A stretch of DNA of 64,000 nt from Lactococcus sp. dk101 (GTDB lineage: Bacteria; Bacillota; Bacilli; Lactobacillales; Streptococcaceae): positions 1 to 64,000 of the forward strand of contig NZ_WITI01000006.1 in the NCBI RefSeq assembly GCF_009601055.1. The letters run 5' to 3'. This document shows positions 35,018 to 44,165 of this stretch, one piece after another. The notes beneath the pieces were generated by a model. The model saw nothing but the letters and a program-made list of their open reading frames with translations, was not told the DNA's origin and did no database searches. Position 1 is the stretch's first letter. Each line of letters starts with the position of its first letter. A program made the translations under genes and the position numbers.

Positions 35018-35398
35018 CTAGTCTTCTCGCCAGGAAACACGCATTTTGTAGTCTCCGACTTTCAGTTCGTTTTGAGCTATTTGATAATTTAAGGTCAGAG
35101 CCTGTTTCATGTCATCAATGGCCAAAAGTTCTGTCATTACTGACAGGGCGCCCAAGCCTTCATAATTGACGGGCATGGCGATTGACGGTTTGAATTTCAT
35201 GGTGGTTGGATACGCACCATATCTGGTCATTGACAGCTCATTTTTGTCAAATTTTATCATGACTTTCTCATCATCTTGATTTTTATAAATCAAAACAGTT
35301 TTTCCTGCACGCTTATGTTGCTGACCTGAAAAAACTTCATGAATTACTTCTTTTTCAGCACCAATGCGGATTTCATTTGTTATTCTAATAGTTACCAT
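35018..35398 (-). CDS. DUF1934 family calycin-like protein (YwiB type)
   Basis: A 126-residue beta-rich cytoplasmic protein of unknown function. The pattern ...TRYGAYPTTMKFKPS and the C-terminal YQIAQNELKVGDYKMRVSW are typical of DUF1934. -10 TAAAAT (35406-35411) lies only 7 nt before the ATG, suggesting leaderless translation. TGTCA palindrome at 35131-35146. Confidence 0.85.
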   Translation of the reverse strand: MVTIRITNEIRIGAEKEVIHEVFSGQQHKRAGKTVLIYKNQDDEKVMIKFDKNELSMTRYGAYPTTMKFKPSIAMPVNYEGLGALSVMTELLAIDDMKQALTLNYQIAQNELKVGDYKMRVSWRED

Positions 35399-35578
35399 GT
35401 CTTCTATTTTACACTATTTTCAGTTTGAAATAAACTGTTTTCCTCTTTTCTACTTCTTATTTTATTCTCATTTCCAAAGTGAACACTCCTGCTCAATCCA
35501 AATGGAAATTTGTCTCATTTTCTAGTATAATGAAATTATGAAATCTTTCTAAATCACAACGAAAGAAAAGGAGGGAAG

Positions 35579-36853
35579 ATGGAAAAAGTTTTCCGTGAAC
35601 CCGTTCACGATTTTATACATGTGGAGCATAAGGTCATTTATGACCTTATCAATACCGCAGAGTTTCAACGTTTGCGACGAATCAAACAACTAGGAACAAC
35701 AAGCGCTGTTTTTCACGGTGCAGAACACAGCCGTTTCACGCACTGTATGGGCGTTTATCATATCGCTAAAACCATTACCGATCATTTCTCGCTCCATTAT
35801 CCATTAGAGTGGAACCCAGATGAAAACTTGGTCACTCAATGTGCAGCCTTGCTTCACGATGTTGGCCATGGGGCTTACTCACATACCTTTGAGGGCTTGT
35901 TTGACACCGATCATGAGGCAGTTACCCGCCAAATTATCACGTCCCCCGAAACAGAAGTCAATGCGGTTTTAAGACGCGTTTCGCCTGATTTTCCAGAAAA
36001 AGTGGCCTCTGTCATCGCACACGAATATCCTAATCCACAAGTGGTGCAGTTGATTTCCAGTCAAATTGACGCCGACCGCATGGATTATTTGCTTCGTGAT
36101 TCGTATTATACGGGCGCTGTTTATGGTCAATTCGATTTGACACGAATTTTGCATGTGATTCGCCCTGTACCAGATGGCATTGCCTTCGCAATCAACGGCG
36201 TGCATGCCGTCGAAGATTATGTGGTCAGTCGCTATCAAATGTATCAGCAAGTTTACTTTCACCCAGCTTCACGCTCAATGGAAGTCTTGCTAAAAAATTT
36301 GTTGGCTCGGGCCAAAGATTTGTATCCAGAGCATCGTGACTATTTTACAATGACCAGTATGCGTCTCATTCCATTTTTTGAGCAGGAACATAGCTTGCAA
36401 GATTATTTGGCACTCGATGACGGCGTGATGAATACCTATTTTCAGGCTTGGATGACCTGTCAAGACCCAATTTTGTCTGATTTGGCTAACGCATATATCA
36501 ATCGACATCTACTCAAATCCATTCAATTTGATGAAGCAACTGAAATGGATTTGGATATCTTGCGCCAGTTGGTTGACGAGTCTGGTTATGACGCACGTTA
36601 TTATACAGGCATTCATAGCAACTTTGACTTGCCCTACGACTTTTACCGGCCCAATGCAAAAAGTCCCCGAACGCAAATTGAAATCATTCAAAAAGATGGC
36701 AGTTTGTATGAATTGTCAGAGCTATCTCCAATCGTGTCATCACTGACAGGAACCATTCATGGCAATCGGCGCTTCTATTTTCCAAAAGCCATGCTTGAAA
36801 ATGAAACTTTTACTGCCCATATCAAAAATGACAGTTTTTGTCCCATAAAATAA
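35579..36853 (+). CDS. HD domain phosphohydrolase (YwfO-like)
   Basis: A 424-residue HD-superfamily protein of the dGTPase-like group. Motifs: H near residue 52 (HSRFTHCMGVYH), LLHDVGHGAYSH (HD near 96), and SQIDADRMDYLLRD. It probably hydrolyses nucleoside triphosphates. A strong AAAGGAGG precedes the ATG and TATAAT lies at 35526-35531. A HAD phosphatase gene follows after 22 nt. Confidence 0.92.
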   Translation: MEKVFREPVHDFIHVEHKVIYDLINTAEFQRLRRIKQLGTTSAVFHGAEHSRFTHCMGVYHIAKTITDHFSLHYPLEWNPDENLVTQCAALLHDVGHGAYSHTFEGLFDTDHEAVTRQIITSPETEVNAVLRRVSPDFPEKVASVIAHEYPNPQVVQLISSQIDADRMDYLLRDSYYTGAVYGQFDLTRILHVIRPVPDGIAFAINGVHAVEDYVVSRYQMYQQVYFHPASRSMEVLLKNLLARAKDLYPEHRDYFTMTSMRLIPFFEQEHSLQDYLALDDGVMNTYFQAWMTCQDPILSDLANAYINRHLLKSIQFDEATEMDLDILRQLVDESGYDARYYTGIHSNFDLPYDFYRPNAKSPRTQIEIIQKDGSLYELSELSPIVSSLTGTIHGNRRFYFPKAMLENETFTAHIKNDSFCPIK

Positions 36854-36875
36854 TAAGTTACATAGAAAGTCTCAC

Positions 36876-37694
36876 ATGATTAAATTAGTTACCATTGACC
36901 TTGACGGAACACTACTTGACCCAGAACGTAAAATCACGCCTGAAGTTAAAGCAGCCGTCAAAAAAGCCAAGACGCTTGGCGTGAAAATCGTCATCTGTAC
37001 CGGTCGTCCATTGATGGGCGTTACAGATATTTTAGAAGAACTTGAACTGACTGAACACGGTGATTATGTCATCACATACAATGGTGCTTTGGTTCAACGT
37101 GCAGATACAGGCGAAGAATTCATCAAAGAATCCATTTCTCGTGAAGATTTCCTTGACATTGACGCAATGGCTCGTAAAATCAATGTGCCTTTGATGGCAA
37201 TTACACGTGAAGGGATTTATACGAGTCAACGTGACATCGGTAAATACGTGGTTCACGAAGCTGCCATGGTCAAAATGCCTTTGTACTATCGCTTACCTGA
37301 AGAAATCGGCGCACTTGAAATCTCAAAAGTGATGACTGTTGACGAGCCAGAAAAATTGGACGAAGCCATTGCTTACATGCCTTTCGAGTTCTTTGAACGC
37401 TTCAATATGGTTAAATCAACCCCTTACTATCTTGAATTCATGAATAAAAAAGCCAGCAAGGGTTCTGCTTTAAAACATTTGGCGAAGAAATTGTTCCTCG
37501 ATATCGATGAAGTAATGGCCATTGGCGACGAAGAAAACGACCGTTCAATGCTTGAAGCGGCAGGATGTCCAGTTGTCATGGCGAATGGCAAGGAAGAACT
37601 CAAAAAAATTGCGACTTATGTCACAAAATCAAACGCTGAGTCTGGTGTCGCATACGCCCTCAACGAATGGGTCATCAAACCTTACGAACAATAA
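36876..37694 (+). CDS. Cof-type HAD-IIB sugar-phosphate phosphatase family protein
   Basis: A 272-residue haloacid-dehalogenase phosphatase. Motif I DLDGTLL near residues 8-14, motif II in ICTGRP, and motif IV GDEENDRSMLEAAG near 212. Cof-type enzymes act on sugar phosphates or flavin/pyridoxal phosphates; the exact substrate is unknown. Operon with the HD protein, ended by a bidirectional hairpin. Confidence 0.93.
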   Translation: MIKLVTIDLDGTLLDPERKITPEVKAAVKKAKTLGVKIVICTGRPLMGVTDILEELELTEHGDYVITYNGALVQRADTGEEFIKESISREDFLDIDAMARKINVPLMAITREGIYTSQRDIGKYVVHEAAMVKMPLYYRLPEEIGALEISKVMTVDEPEKLDEAIAYMPFEFFERFNMVKSTPYYLEFMNKKASKGSALKHLAKKLFLDIDEVMAIGDEENDRSMLEAAGCPVVMANGKEELKKIATYVTKSNAESGVAYALNEWVIKPYEQ

Positions 37695-37718
37695 AAAAGA
37701 GCCTCGGCTCTTTTTTAA
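37694..37718. terminator. Bidirectional terminator between the HAD and Nif3-like genes
   Basis: AAAAAAGAGCC / GGCTCTTTTTT with a TC loop, overlapping the end of the converging nif3-like gene. Confidence 0.9.
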
Positions 37719-38488
37719 ATGTCGTAAAATGGATTGGTCAAAGCCTGACTTTCGAAAATCTCCAGTTCAGGTTCAGCCTCTCGTAAAAATTGAGCAATTT
37801 TTGGAATGAACAAATGCTCAATATAATGCCCCGGATCAATGGCAAGAAGGCCATGCGATAACATGTCATGAGCAGTATGGTAATATATATCACCTGTGAT
37901 AAAGACATCTGCGCCCTGCTCCTTTGCCAAAGCCCACAATTTGCCACCAGTTCCACCGCAAATGGCAACCCGTTTGATTTCTTGGTTCATCTGATGATCA
38001 TAGGAAATGACCCGCAAACGCGTCAAGCCAAAAGCAGTTTTCACTTTTTCTGTCAGTTCTGACAGCGACAATGGCTCAATGTTCCCAATCCTTGCCATGC
38101 CTGTTTCAGCCTCTAAAGCCTCTACATCTTGAAGGTTCAACAATTGACAAAAATCATCGTTCAATCCGCCAGCGACCACATCAATATTGGTATGACTAGT
38201 ATAGACAGCTATATTAGCTTTGGCAAGTTGCAAAATAATATTTTCTTGCACATCTTCAGCTGTCAGTGCAGACAGGGGCCGAAAAATGACGGGGTGCTTG
38301 GCAAAAATCATGTCCACACCCAAATCAATGGCTTCCTGAACCGTTTGTTCCCGAATATCCAGCGTTACCAAAATTTTCTTGACTTCTTGGTCGAGACTTC
38401 CAATTTGTAGGCCGACGGGATCATCAGCAAGCGCCAAATTTTGAGGACAAAAAGCTTCATATTTAGCAATACAATTCTTTAATTTCAT
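37715..38488 (-). CDS. Nif3-like dinuclear metal-center protein
   Basis: A 257-residue NIF3/YqfO/YbgI family protein lacking the long insertion. Metal-ligand segments are FAKHPVIFRPL, YTSHTNIDVVAGG and DPGHYIEH near the C-terminus. Often annotated as a GTP cyclohydrolase I type 2 homologue, but the function is unproven. Overlaps trmK by 4 nt (ATGA), the usual trmK-nif3 pairing. Two TGTCA palindromes inside. Confidence 0.92.
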   Translation of the reverse strand: MKLKNCIAKYEAFCPQNLALADDPVGLQIGSLDQEVKKILVTLDIREQTVQEAIDLGVDMIFAKHPVIFRPLSALTAEDVQENIILQLAKANIAVYTSHTNIDVVAGGLNDDFCQLLNLQDVEALEAETGMARIGNIEPLSLSELTEKVKTAFGLTRLRVISYDHQMNQEIKRVAICGGTGGKLWALAKEQGADVFITGDIYYHTAHDMLSHGLLAIDPGHYIEHLFIPKIAQFLREAEPELEIFESQALTNPFYDI

Positions 38489-39171
38489 TTCAAAACCTGT
38501 TCTATTTCTGTCATTTCTGACAAAACTGCCTCATATTTAGGCATGGTTGAGTCTGGCAAATGTTGTAAAATTGCCTGTAGTGTCTTCATTTCTTTGGTCC
38601 AACGTTTAACAAAAACGTCGGATTTTTCTTTCCGCAAATAAGGGCCAAAGTGTAAATCTTCTGCCGTATAATTGATAGCTTGGCTCGTTTTTTTTGCGAC
38701 AATGATTTCATAGAATTTGTCTGCGTCAAGGACTATTTTTTCTGCTTCAATCGCAAAGCTATTATCCATTAGCCACTCCCGCAGGGTATCTTCGTGATTG
38801 TTGGGTTGCAAGATAAGCTGAGTCTGCTCATGGATCTTATCCAAGCCAGCTTCCAGTATCTCGGAAATCAATAGCCCACCCATACCAGCAATTACAATAC
38901 TATCAATTTTGTCCGCCTCTTGAATGGCAGCTAAGCCATTGGCCAAGCGCACATGGATTTGGTCAGCCAAGCCAGCTTCGAGCACATGACTTTTAGCAAT
39001 TTCAAAAGGACCTTTTACCACTTCACCGGCAACAGCAAAATCAATCTGCCCTTCTTCCATCAAATAGGTGGGTAAAAAGGCATGGTCTGAACCAATGTCG
39101 GCAAGACGTGCGTCTTTTTTCACAAAAGAAGCGACTTCTTTAAGTCGCAATGATAAATGAGCTTTAATCAT
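38485..39171 (-). CDS. trmK: tRNA (adenine22-N1)-methyltransferase
   Basis: A SAM-dependent methyltransferase modifying A22 of tRNA. It has 228 residues; the SAM motif ADIGSDHAFLPTYL is near residues 24-37 and the Mg/base-site IVIAGMGG at about 92. dnaD-nth-trmK-nif3 run in one direction with short gaps. Confidence 0.95.
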   Translation of the reverse strand: MIKAHLSLRLKEVASFVKKDARLADIGSDHAFLPTYLMEEGQIDFAVAGEVVKGPFEIAKSHVLEAGLADQIHVRLANGLAAIQEADKIDSIVIAGMGGLLISEILEAGLDKIHEQTQLILQPNNHEDTLREWLMDNSFAIEAEKIVLDADKFYEIIVAKKTSQAINYTAEDLHFGPYLRKEKSDVFVKRWTKEMKTLQAILQHLPDSTMPKYEAVLSEMTEIEQVLK

Positions 39172-39178
39172 TTTAATT

Positions 39179-39826
39179 TTAATCTACTCCTAATCTTTCC
39201 TGACCAAACCTACAATATGAAAGAACAGGACATGCTTCACACTTTGGGTTTTTTGCTGTGCAGTGATAACGACCAAAGAAAATCAAATGATGATGGGCCG
39301 AAACCCATTCTTCTTCAGGGATATACCGCATCAGCGTTTTTTCAACATCTAAAACAGATGCTTTTTGAGGAACAATGTTGAGCCGTTTTGACACGCGATC
39401 CACATGGGTATCCACCGCAATGCCTGGCACGCCAAACGCATCGCCTAACACGACATTTGCCGTTTTCCGACCAACACCTGGTAATTTTTGCAGGGTCGCC
39501 TTATCTCTTGGCAAAATCGAATCAAAATCAGACACCAACATCTGTGCCGCAGCCTTAATATTCTTTGCCTTGGTATGATAGAGACCAATGGTTTTAATTT
39601 TTTCTTCAATCGAGCCAATGTCAGCAAGGGCTAAACGCTCTGCATCTGGATAAGCGGCAAAAAGGCCTGGTGTTGCCTTATTGACACCGATGTCTGTCGC
39701 CTGTGCTGACAAAATGGTCGCAATTAAAAGCTGAAACGGCGTTTCCCAGTTCAGTTCTCCTCGAGCTTCTGGATACATCTGCATGATGATTTCAAGCGCT
39801 TCAAGGTATTTTTTCTTACTTAACAT
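39179..39826 (-). CDS. nth: Endonuclease III (DNA glycosylase/AP lyase)
   Basis: Removes oxidised pyrimidines in base-excision repair. It has 215 residues: helix-hairpin-helix LPGVGRKTANVVL with the catalytic Lys, catalytic Asp in VDTHVDRV, and a C-terminal 4Fe-4S loop C-x6-C-x2-C-x5-C. The start at 39826 (MLSKKKY) has AGAAAG upstream and lies 11 nt after the dnaD stop. Confidence 0.96.
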   Translation of the reverse strand: MLSKKKYLEALEIIMQMYPEARGELNWETPFQLLIATILSAQATDIGVNKATPGLFAAYPDAERLALADIGSIEEKIKTIGLYHTKAKNIKAAAQMLVSDFDSILPRDKATLQKLPGVGRKTANVVLGDAFGVPGIAVDTHVDRVSKRLNIVPQKASVLDVEKTLMRYIPEEEWVSAHHHLIFFGRYHCTAKNPKCEACPVLSYCRFGQERLGVD

Positions 39827-39837
39827 GGCTGTTCTTT

Positions 39838-40512
39838 CTAATTCCAAATACCATCCATCGGAATATAAAAGTCTTGTGTTTTCGTTTGTTTTGGATTTTT
39901 AGAGGCTTGAAAATCAGATTGCTTGTTTTCCACTGCCTGAACATTCGTCAAGCCCTCATTTTTCCAGTTTCTCAAAATGGCTTTAATGTATTTAAACGAC
40001 AATTTACGGTTCAAAACTGCTTCTTTCAAGGCCAATTTGATGAGAGAAGCTTCGTATTTGTCTTCAAAAAGTAAGGCTCTCAATTCATCAATTTGCATGG
40101 GCGAAATCACACCCATTTCAGCTTCAAAGGTTTCAACCAAATCCTTCAACTGATTGTCTTCAGATGGACTTGTGGCTTCTTCGTTTTGGTTTTCTGGCTC
40201 AGCATGGCCATTGAGTTGATCCAAATGTTTAAATACCGGACTCACATCAAAAATCGTCTCTACTTCTCCAGCCAAATCAATCAAGGTTACTTTAAGAGAA
40301 CCAAAATTTTGCAGCGCTGTTATTGAATGATTGACCTGCGTCAACTTTTTACCTGTCTTATGCGCAATTTCGCTTGGTGCAATATCCCGATTGTCATAGA
40401 AATAAAGCCAAACCAAAAAATCGTCTGAACTCGGAAAAAGCTGAGCAAAATGTTCCATTAAGGCTTTTGGTAAAATCAAATGCCCGCTCAAATATTCTTC
40501 ATAGTATGTCAT
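39838..40512 (-). CDS. dnaD: Primosomal protein DnaD
   Basis: A replication-restart primosome component. It has 224 residues with a winged-helix N-terminal DDBH1 domain, a Glu/Gln-rich linker and the C-terminal DDBH2 domain ending in YIKAILRNWKNEGL. The start at 40512 is set by the -10 TATAAT at 40519-40524: the ATG is 6 nt downstream, so the mRNA is predicted to be leaderless; the frame remains open further upstream but before the promoter. Confidence 0.93.
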   Translation of the reverse strand: MTYYEEYLSGHLILPKALMEHFAQLFPSSDDFLVWLYFYDNRDIAPSEIAHKTGKKLTQVNHSITALQNFGSLKVTLIDLAGEVETIFDVSPVFKHLDQLNGHAEPENQNEEATSPSEDNQLKDLVETFEAEMGVISPMQIDELRALLFEDKYEASLIKLALKEAVLNRKLSFKYIKAILRNWKNEGLTNVQAVENKQSDFQASKNPKQTKTQDFYIPMDGIWN

Positions 40513-40518
40513 AACATT

Positions 40519-40524
40519 ATTATA
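40519..40524 (-). promoter_or_regulatory. -10 box of dnaD
   Basis: TGGTATAAT (extended -10) followed by six bases and the dnaD ATG. Confidence 0.65.
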
Positions 40525-40682
40525 CCATAGATTTACCGTCAAAATCGAGTGACTTTTACTTTGGTTTTGGTCGCTCAATCAAAATTAAAACTTGTCAGAT
40601 TGTCCACAAAAGGATCATATAAATGCCCGTATTGCTTGATTTTATGAAAGAATTTATTGTCAACATGTCAATTTTTCATCCC

Positions 40683-40748
40683 TTTACGAAACCGTAGATA
40701 ATGTCTAAAATAAAAGTAGAACAACTCGTGAATGATTGCACAATCATT
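40683..40748 (+). promoter_or_regulatory. Promoter and palindrome upstream of the LPXTG protein gene
   Basis: TTTACG (40683-40688) -17- TAAAAT (40706-40711). Just after the expected start, AATGATTGCACAATCATT (40731-40748) is a perfect 8-bp-arm inverted repeat, a possible operator or 5' UTR hairpin. There is no T-run, so it is not a terminator. Confidence 0.5.
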
Positions 40749-40784
40749 TCGGTTGCTCGAATTTATTTTTAAAGGAGGTTTCTC

Positions 40785-41987
40785 ATGAAAAATCGAACGT
40801 TTCTATTAAAAACACTGTTCCTCTCCGTTTTTATGGCTGTCATTTTCCTCGTTCTCCAGCCTGTCAGCGCTGACAGCAGCGGAATTAGCGCAACGACAGA
40901 TGGCATTGTTCTGGAAAATCAGCCCCACAAAACCATTGCTGGAAATGGTCATGTTTATCCCGTGTCGAAAGGGCTAACGGTCGAGGGCAAAGAAGGCAGT
41001 CCCGTCTGGCTGTTCACTGCTGATGGAAGTCAGCGCTATGATGAAGTGATTGTCTATGTCTGCGGGCAAGCCAACCAGTACATCACCTATCGTTTGGTGG
41101 TTAGTGGCGCGGGCCAATACGAACTTGACGCCAGCCCCTATCTCTGTGGCAATCAAGGGCTTGCTATTGGACAAATCACCCCGCATTTGCTGACAGGGAC
41201 GGTTAAAGTTCATTATCTTGAACAAGGAAGTAAGACGCCAATTGCGCCATCGCAAACGTTGAATTCGCCCACATGGCAAGAAGGACAAACCGCGCCAACT
41301 TATGAAACCAGTGCGCCTGAAAGCATTGACACAGCTGACGGCACAAGTTATCGCCTCATCAAATCCCTCCTCCCTGATAATCAAACAGGTAACTATCAGG
41401 CTGGACAAACGATTGAAGTTACCTATTTTTATGAAAAAATCCTGCCAGAAGTTCAATATACAGGAACAATTATTGTTCACTTTATTGATGAGCAAGGCAA
41501 ACGGATTGCAGCAAGCACGTCAGCACTGACAGAAAGTTGGCTGGCTTCTGAACAAGCCCCAAACTATCAGACTTGGCAAAGTGAAATGGTCCCTGAAAAA
41601 ATCAGCTTCAATGGTCAGGCCTATCAGCTAGCAACAAACAAAATTCCAAGCAATGCCAACGGAATTTATCAGCCAAATAAGCAGATTGAGATTTACTATG
41701 TCTATCAGTTGTTGAATTCTCCTGTAAGTCCTGAACTTCCAGACGATATAGAACCTACTGGCCCTTCCAATACTCCGAACACACAGCCTGCTATCAGAGC
41801 TGACAAAACAGAACAGCCACAAGCATTAGCTGTCCAAAAGCAAACAGCAACGGATAAAAAGACAGCAAATTCACACCTTCAAAACAGCTTACCTCAAACA
41901 GGACAAAGTTCGCAAACGAGCAACTTAAGCAAGGTTGGTTTGCTCCTGTTCTTAGGAATTTATCCATTGCTAAAGTTTAGAAAATAA
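40785..41987 (+). CDS. LPXTG-anchored surface protein with two MucBP-like repeats
   Basis: A 400-residue sortase substrate. Signal peptide (cleavage after QPVSA), an N-terminal beta-rich domain, then two MucBP-type repeats (about residues 145-220 and 228-305, each with V-x-V/I-H-Y/F-L/I-D/E and ending in YFYE / YYVY), a Pro/Thr/Gln-rich spacer, LPQTG near residue 369, a TM helix and a Lys/Arg tail. Probably binds mucus or host glycans, by family analogy. AAAGGAGG precedes the ATG. Three TGTCA palindromes or variants lie inside, one spanning the signal cleavage region. Confidence 0.9.
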   Translation: MKNRTFLLKTLFLSVFMAVIFLVLQPVSADSSGISATTDGIVLENQPHKTIAGNGHVYPVSKGLTVEGKEGSPVWLFTADGSQRYDEVIVYVCGQANQYITYRLVVSGAGQYELDASPYLCGNQGLAIGQITPHLLTGTVKVHYLEQGSKTPIAPSQTLNSPTWQEGQTAPTYETSAPESIDTADGTSYRLIKSLLPDNQTGNYQAGQTIEVTYFYEKILPEVQYTGTIIVHFIDEQGKRIAASTSALTESWLASEQAPNYQTWQSEMVPEKISFNGQAYQLATNKIPSNANGIYQPNKQIEIYYVYQLLNSPVSPELPDDIEPTGPSNTPNTQPAIRADKTEQPQALAVQKQTATDKKTANSHLQNSLPQTGQSSQTSNLSKVGLLLFLGIYPLLKFRK

Positions 41988-41988
41988 A

Positions 41989-42016
41989 CAAAACGCCGCA
42001 TGCGGCGTTTTTATTT
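41989..42016. terminator. Bidirectional terminator between the LPXTG gene and pyrC
   Basis: AAAACGCCGCA / TGCGGCGTTTT stem followed by TTATTTTT on the plus strand and an A-rich stretch serving the minus strand. Confidence 0.88.
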
Positions 42017-43282
42017 TTGATAGACAACTTTCCCTCGACAAATCGTCGTCTGGACTTGTCCTTTCACTTTTTGCCGAATGAATGGCGAGTTACTGCCCAT
42101 GGATTGAAAATGGTCGGCGATTTCTTGTTCAATTTCGGCATCAAAAATCACGATGTCCGCAGGGCCGTTTTCCTTGAGATAGCCTGCATCAAAGCCATAT
42201 AATTCAGCAGGATTACAGGTCATTTTTTCAAGCAACTGGCTGAGCGTCAAGTGCTTTTTAGCTACCAAATGCGTCAACCCAAGTTGAAGCGAGGTTTCCA
42301 AACCAATCATTCCAGATGGGGATTTTGCCAATGCTTGTGCCTTTTCATCCTTGGTATGTGGGGCGTGGTCAGTCGCAATCACATCGATTGTCCCATCCCT
42401 TAAGCCTGCGATGATTTGGTCAATGTCACTTGATTTCCGTAAGGGTGGATTCACTTTGGCATTGCTTCCGACCGAGATGACAGCCTCTTCTGTCAGTGAA
42501 AAATGCTGCGGCGTTACTTCTGCGCTGACTCTTGCACCCATTTGTTTGGCAAATCGAACGACATCAACCGACTGACCGGCTGACAGATGTTGGAAATGCA
42601 AGCGTCCATGAGTTCCAAGCGCAAGCATAGCATCTCGAGCAATCATGCTGTATTCTGACATATTTGAGGCACCAGAAATTCCACATTGGGCTTTTAGCAA
42701 ATCAGACTCATTCAGCCCTAAAGTTCCCACCAAATCAGGATCTTCTTCGTGCAATGAAATCAACCAATCGCCCGCACTTGCCTTTTTCAATGCTTCCGCG
42801 ACAATTTTCGAACTTTTCAAGGGCACACCATCATCAGAAAAACCAACAGCGCCAGCTTCCGCAAGTGCTTTGAAATCCGTCACATTTTCGCCATCAAATT
42901 GGGACGTGATTGACGCCACCGTATGAATATGAATGGATTCCATCTTAGACAACGCCAATACATCCGCAACTAACTCTGGACTCGATAACACAGGACTTGT
43001 ATTTGCCATCATGACCACGCTCGTAAAGCCTCCCGCGGCAGCCGCTAAAGCTCCCGTATGAATGGTTTCTTTCTGGGTCTGACCAGGTTCTCTAAAATGA
43101 ACATGAATGTCAATTAAGCCCGGTGCAACAATTTTGCCACTGGCATCAAGCACTTCCATCCCTTTTTCAAGCTGAATATGAGGAGCAATTTTGATGATTT
43201 TCTCCCCGTCAATTAAAAGATCTGCCACTTGGTCGAACTGGGTTTTTGGGTCAATCACATGACCATTTTTTATTAAAAGCAT
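42011..43282 (-). CDS. pyrC: Dihydroorotase
   Basis: Cyclises carbamoyl-aspartate to dihydroorotate in UMP synthesis. 423 residues, class I dihydroorotase type: metal motif [10 protein letters not shown] near residue 58, carbamylated-Lys/His regions, and ATDHAPH near 302. Lies 27 nt after pyrE in the same operon, under the PyrR attenuator upstream of pyrE. Confidence 0.96.
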   Translation of the reverse strand: MLLIKNGHVIDPKTQFDQVADLLIDGEKIIKIAPHIQLEKGMEVLDASGKIVAPGLIDIHVHFREPGQTQKETIHTGALAAAAGGFTSVVMMANTSPVLSSPELVADVLALSKMESIHIHTVASITSQFDGENVTDFKALAEAGAVGFSDDGVPLKSSKIVAEALKKASAGDWLISLHEEDPDLVGTLGLNESDLLKAQCGISGASNMSEYSMIARDAMLALGTHGRLHFQHLSAGQSVDVVRFAKQMGARVSAEVTPQHFSLTEEAVISVGSNAKVNPPLRKSSDIDQIIAGLRDGTIDVIATDHAPHTKDEKAQALAKSPSGMIGLETSLQLGLTHLVAKKHLTLSQLLEKMTCNPAELYGFDAGYLKENGPADIVIFDAEIEQEIADHFQSMGSNSPFIRQKVKGQVQTTICRGKVVYQK

Positions 43283-43309
43283 GCCTTCTCCTTTAGCTAA
43301 GCCTATTGG

Positions 43310-43939
43310 TTAATCTTGCCAGTTTTCTTGATTTTGCTTGAATTTTTGGAGTAATTCAAGTTCTTCTTTGGAGATTTGGTTCGTCTCATGTGCAACTTCA
43401 ATCAAATCCGTATAGCTTGTCAGCGTTGACAAGGAAACGCCTGCCGCTTCAAAATTGTGCGTCGCTTTTTCCAATTCGTAAGTAAAGATGGCAAGAACGC
43501 CAAGCACTTCCGCACCTTCATTTTGAGCTGCTGCCACAGCCGAAAGAACGCTCCCTCCTGTCGAAATCAAATCCTCAATCACAACCATTTTTTGCCCTTT
43601 GGTCACGGGCCCCTCAATTTGACGTTTGTTACCATGATCTTTTGGTTTGCTTCTGATATAGGCAAATGGCAAATCCATCTTGTCAGCAATGATAGCACCA
43701 TGAGGAATTCCTGCCGTTGCTGTCCCTGCAATGACTTCAGCCTCTGGATACTCAGCCTTGATTAAATCAACAAAACCATCTTCAATGACCGTGCGAATTT
43801 CAGGATACGCAAGTGTAATGCGATTGTCCGTATAAATCGGCGATTGAATGCCTGAAGCCCAAGTAAATGGTGTTTTAGGTGACAAGCTGACTGCTTCAAT
43901 CTCCAACAAGCCGCGTGCAATGTTTTGTGAAAGTGACAT
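43310..43939 (-). CDS. pyrE: Orotate phosphoribosyltransferase
   Basis: Converts orotate and PRPP to OMP. 209 residues; the PRPP-binding motif [13 protein letters not shown] is near residue 120 and [16 protein letters not shown] near 24. The start at 43939 has AAGGAG at proper spacing. First gene of the pyrE-pyrC operon. TGTCA palindrome at 43418-43433. Confidence 0.96.
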   Translation of the reverse strand: MSLSQNIARGLLEIEAVSLSPKTPFTWASGIQSPIYTDNRITLAYPEIRTVIEDGFVDLIKAEYPEAEVIAGTATAGIPHGAIIADKMDLPFAYIRSKPKDHGNKRQIEGPVTKGQKMVVIEDLISTGGSVLSAVAAAQNEGAEVLGVLAIFTYELEKATHNFEAAGVSLSTLTSYTDLIEVAHETNQISKEELELLQKFKQNQENWQD

Positions 43940-43973
43940 GATATTCTCCTTGTAAAACAAAATTTAAGCTCTT

Positions 43974-44148
43974 AAACAAAAAACACTTGCCGCTTGCAAG
44001 TGTTAGTTTTCGAAAAAATCACACCGTCAGCACTGACAAAGGTCAGAAAACGGAATGTCTCTTTCACTGTGATAACCTTGCAAGCCTCTCTGGACTCGTT
44101 TAAAAGTTTAATTGTTCATATTTTACCAAAGTCAATTGATTTTTGCAA
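43974..44148 (-). promoter_or_regulatory. PyrR-controlled attenuator and promoter of pyrE-pyrC
   Basis: Promoter TTGCAA (44143-44148) -17- TAAAAT (44120-44125) on the minus strand. The leader has the PyrR-binding element AGTCCAGAGAGGCTT (about 44082-44096) and a terminator AACACTTGC/GCAAGTGTT (43982-44004) with a T-run. UMP-bound PyrR is expected to favour termination. A TGTCA palindrome variant (44024-44039) lies between the two hairpins, within the region that would form the antiterminator. Confidence 0.85.
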
Positions 44149-44165
44149 GTGCCAATCCATCTTGC

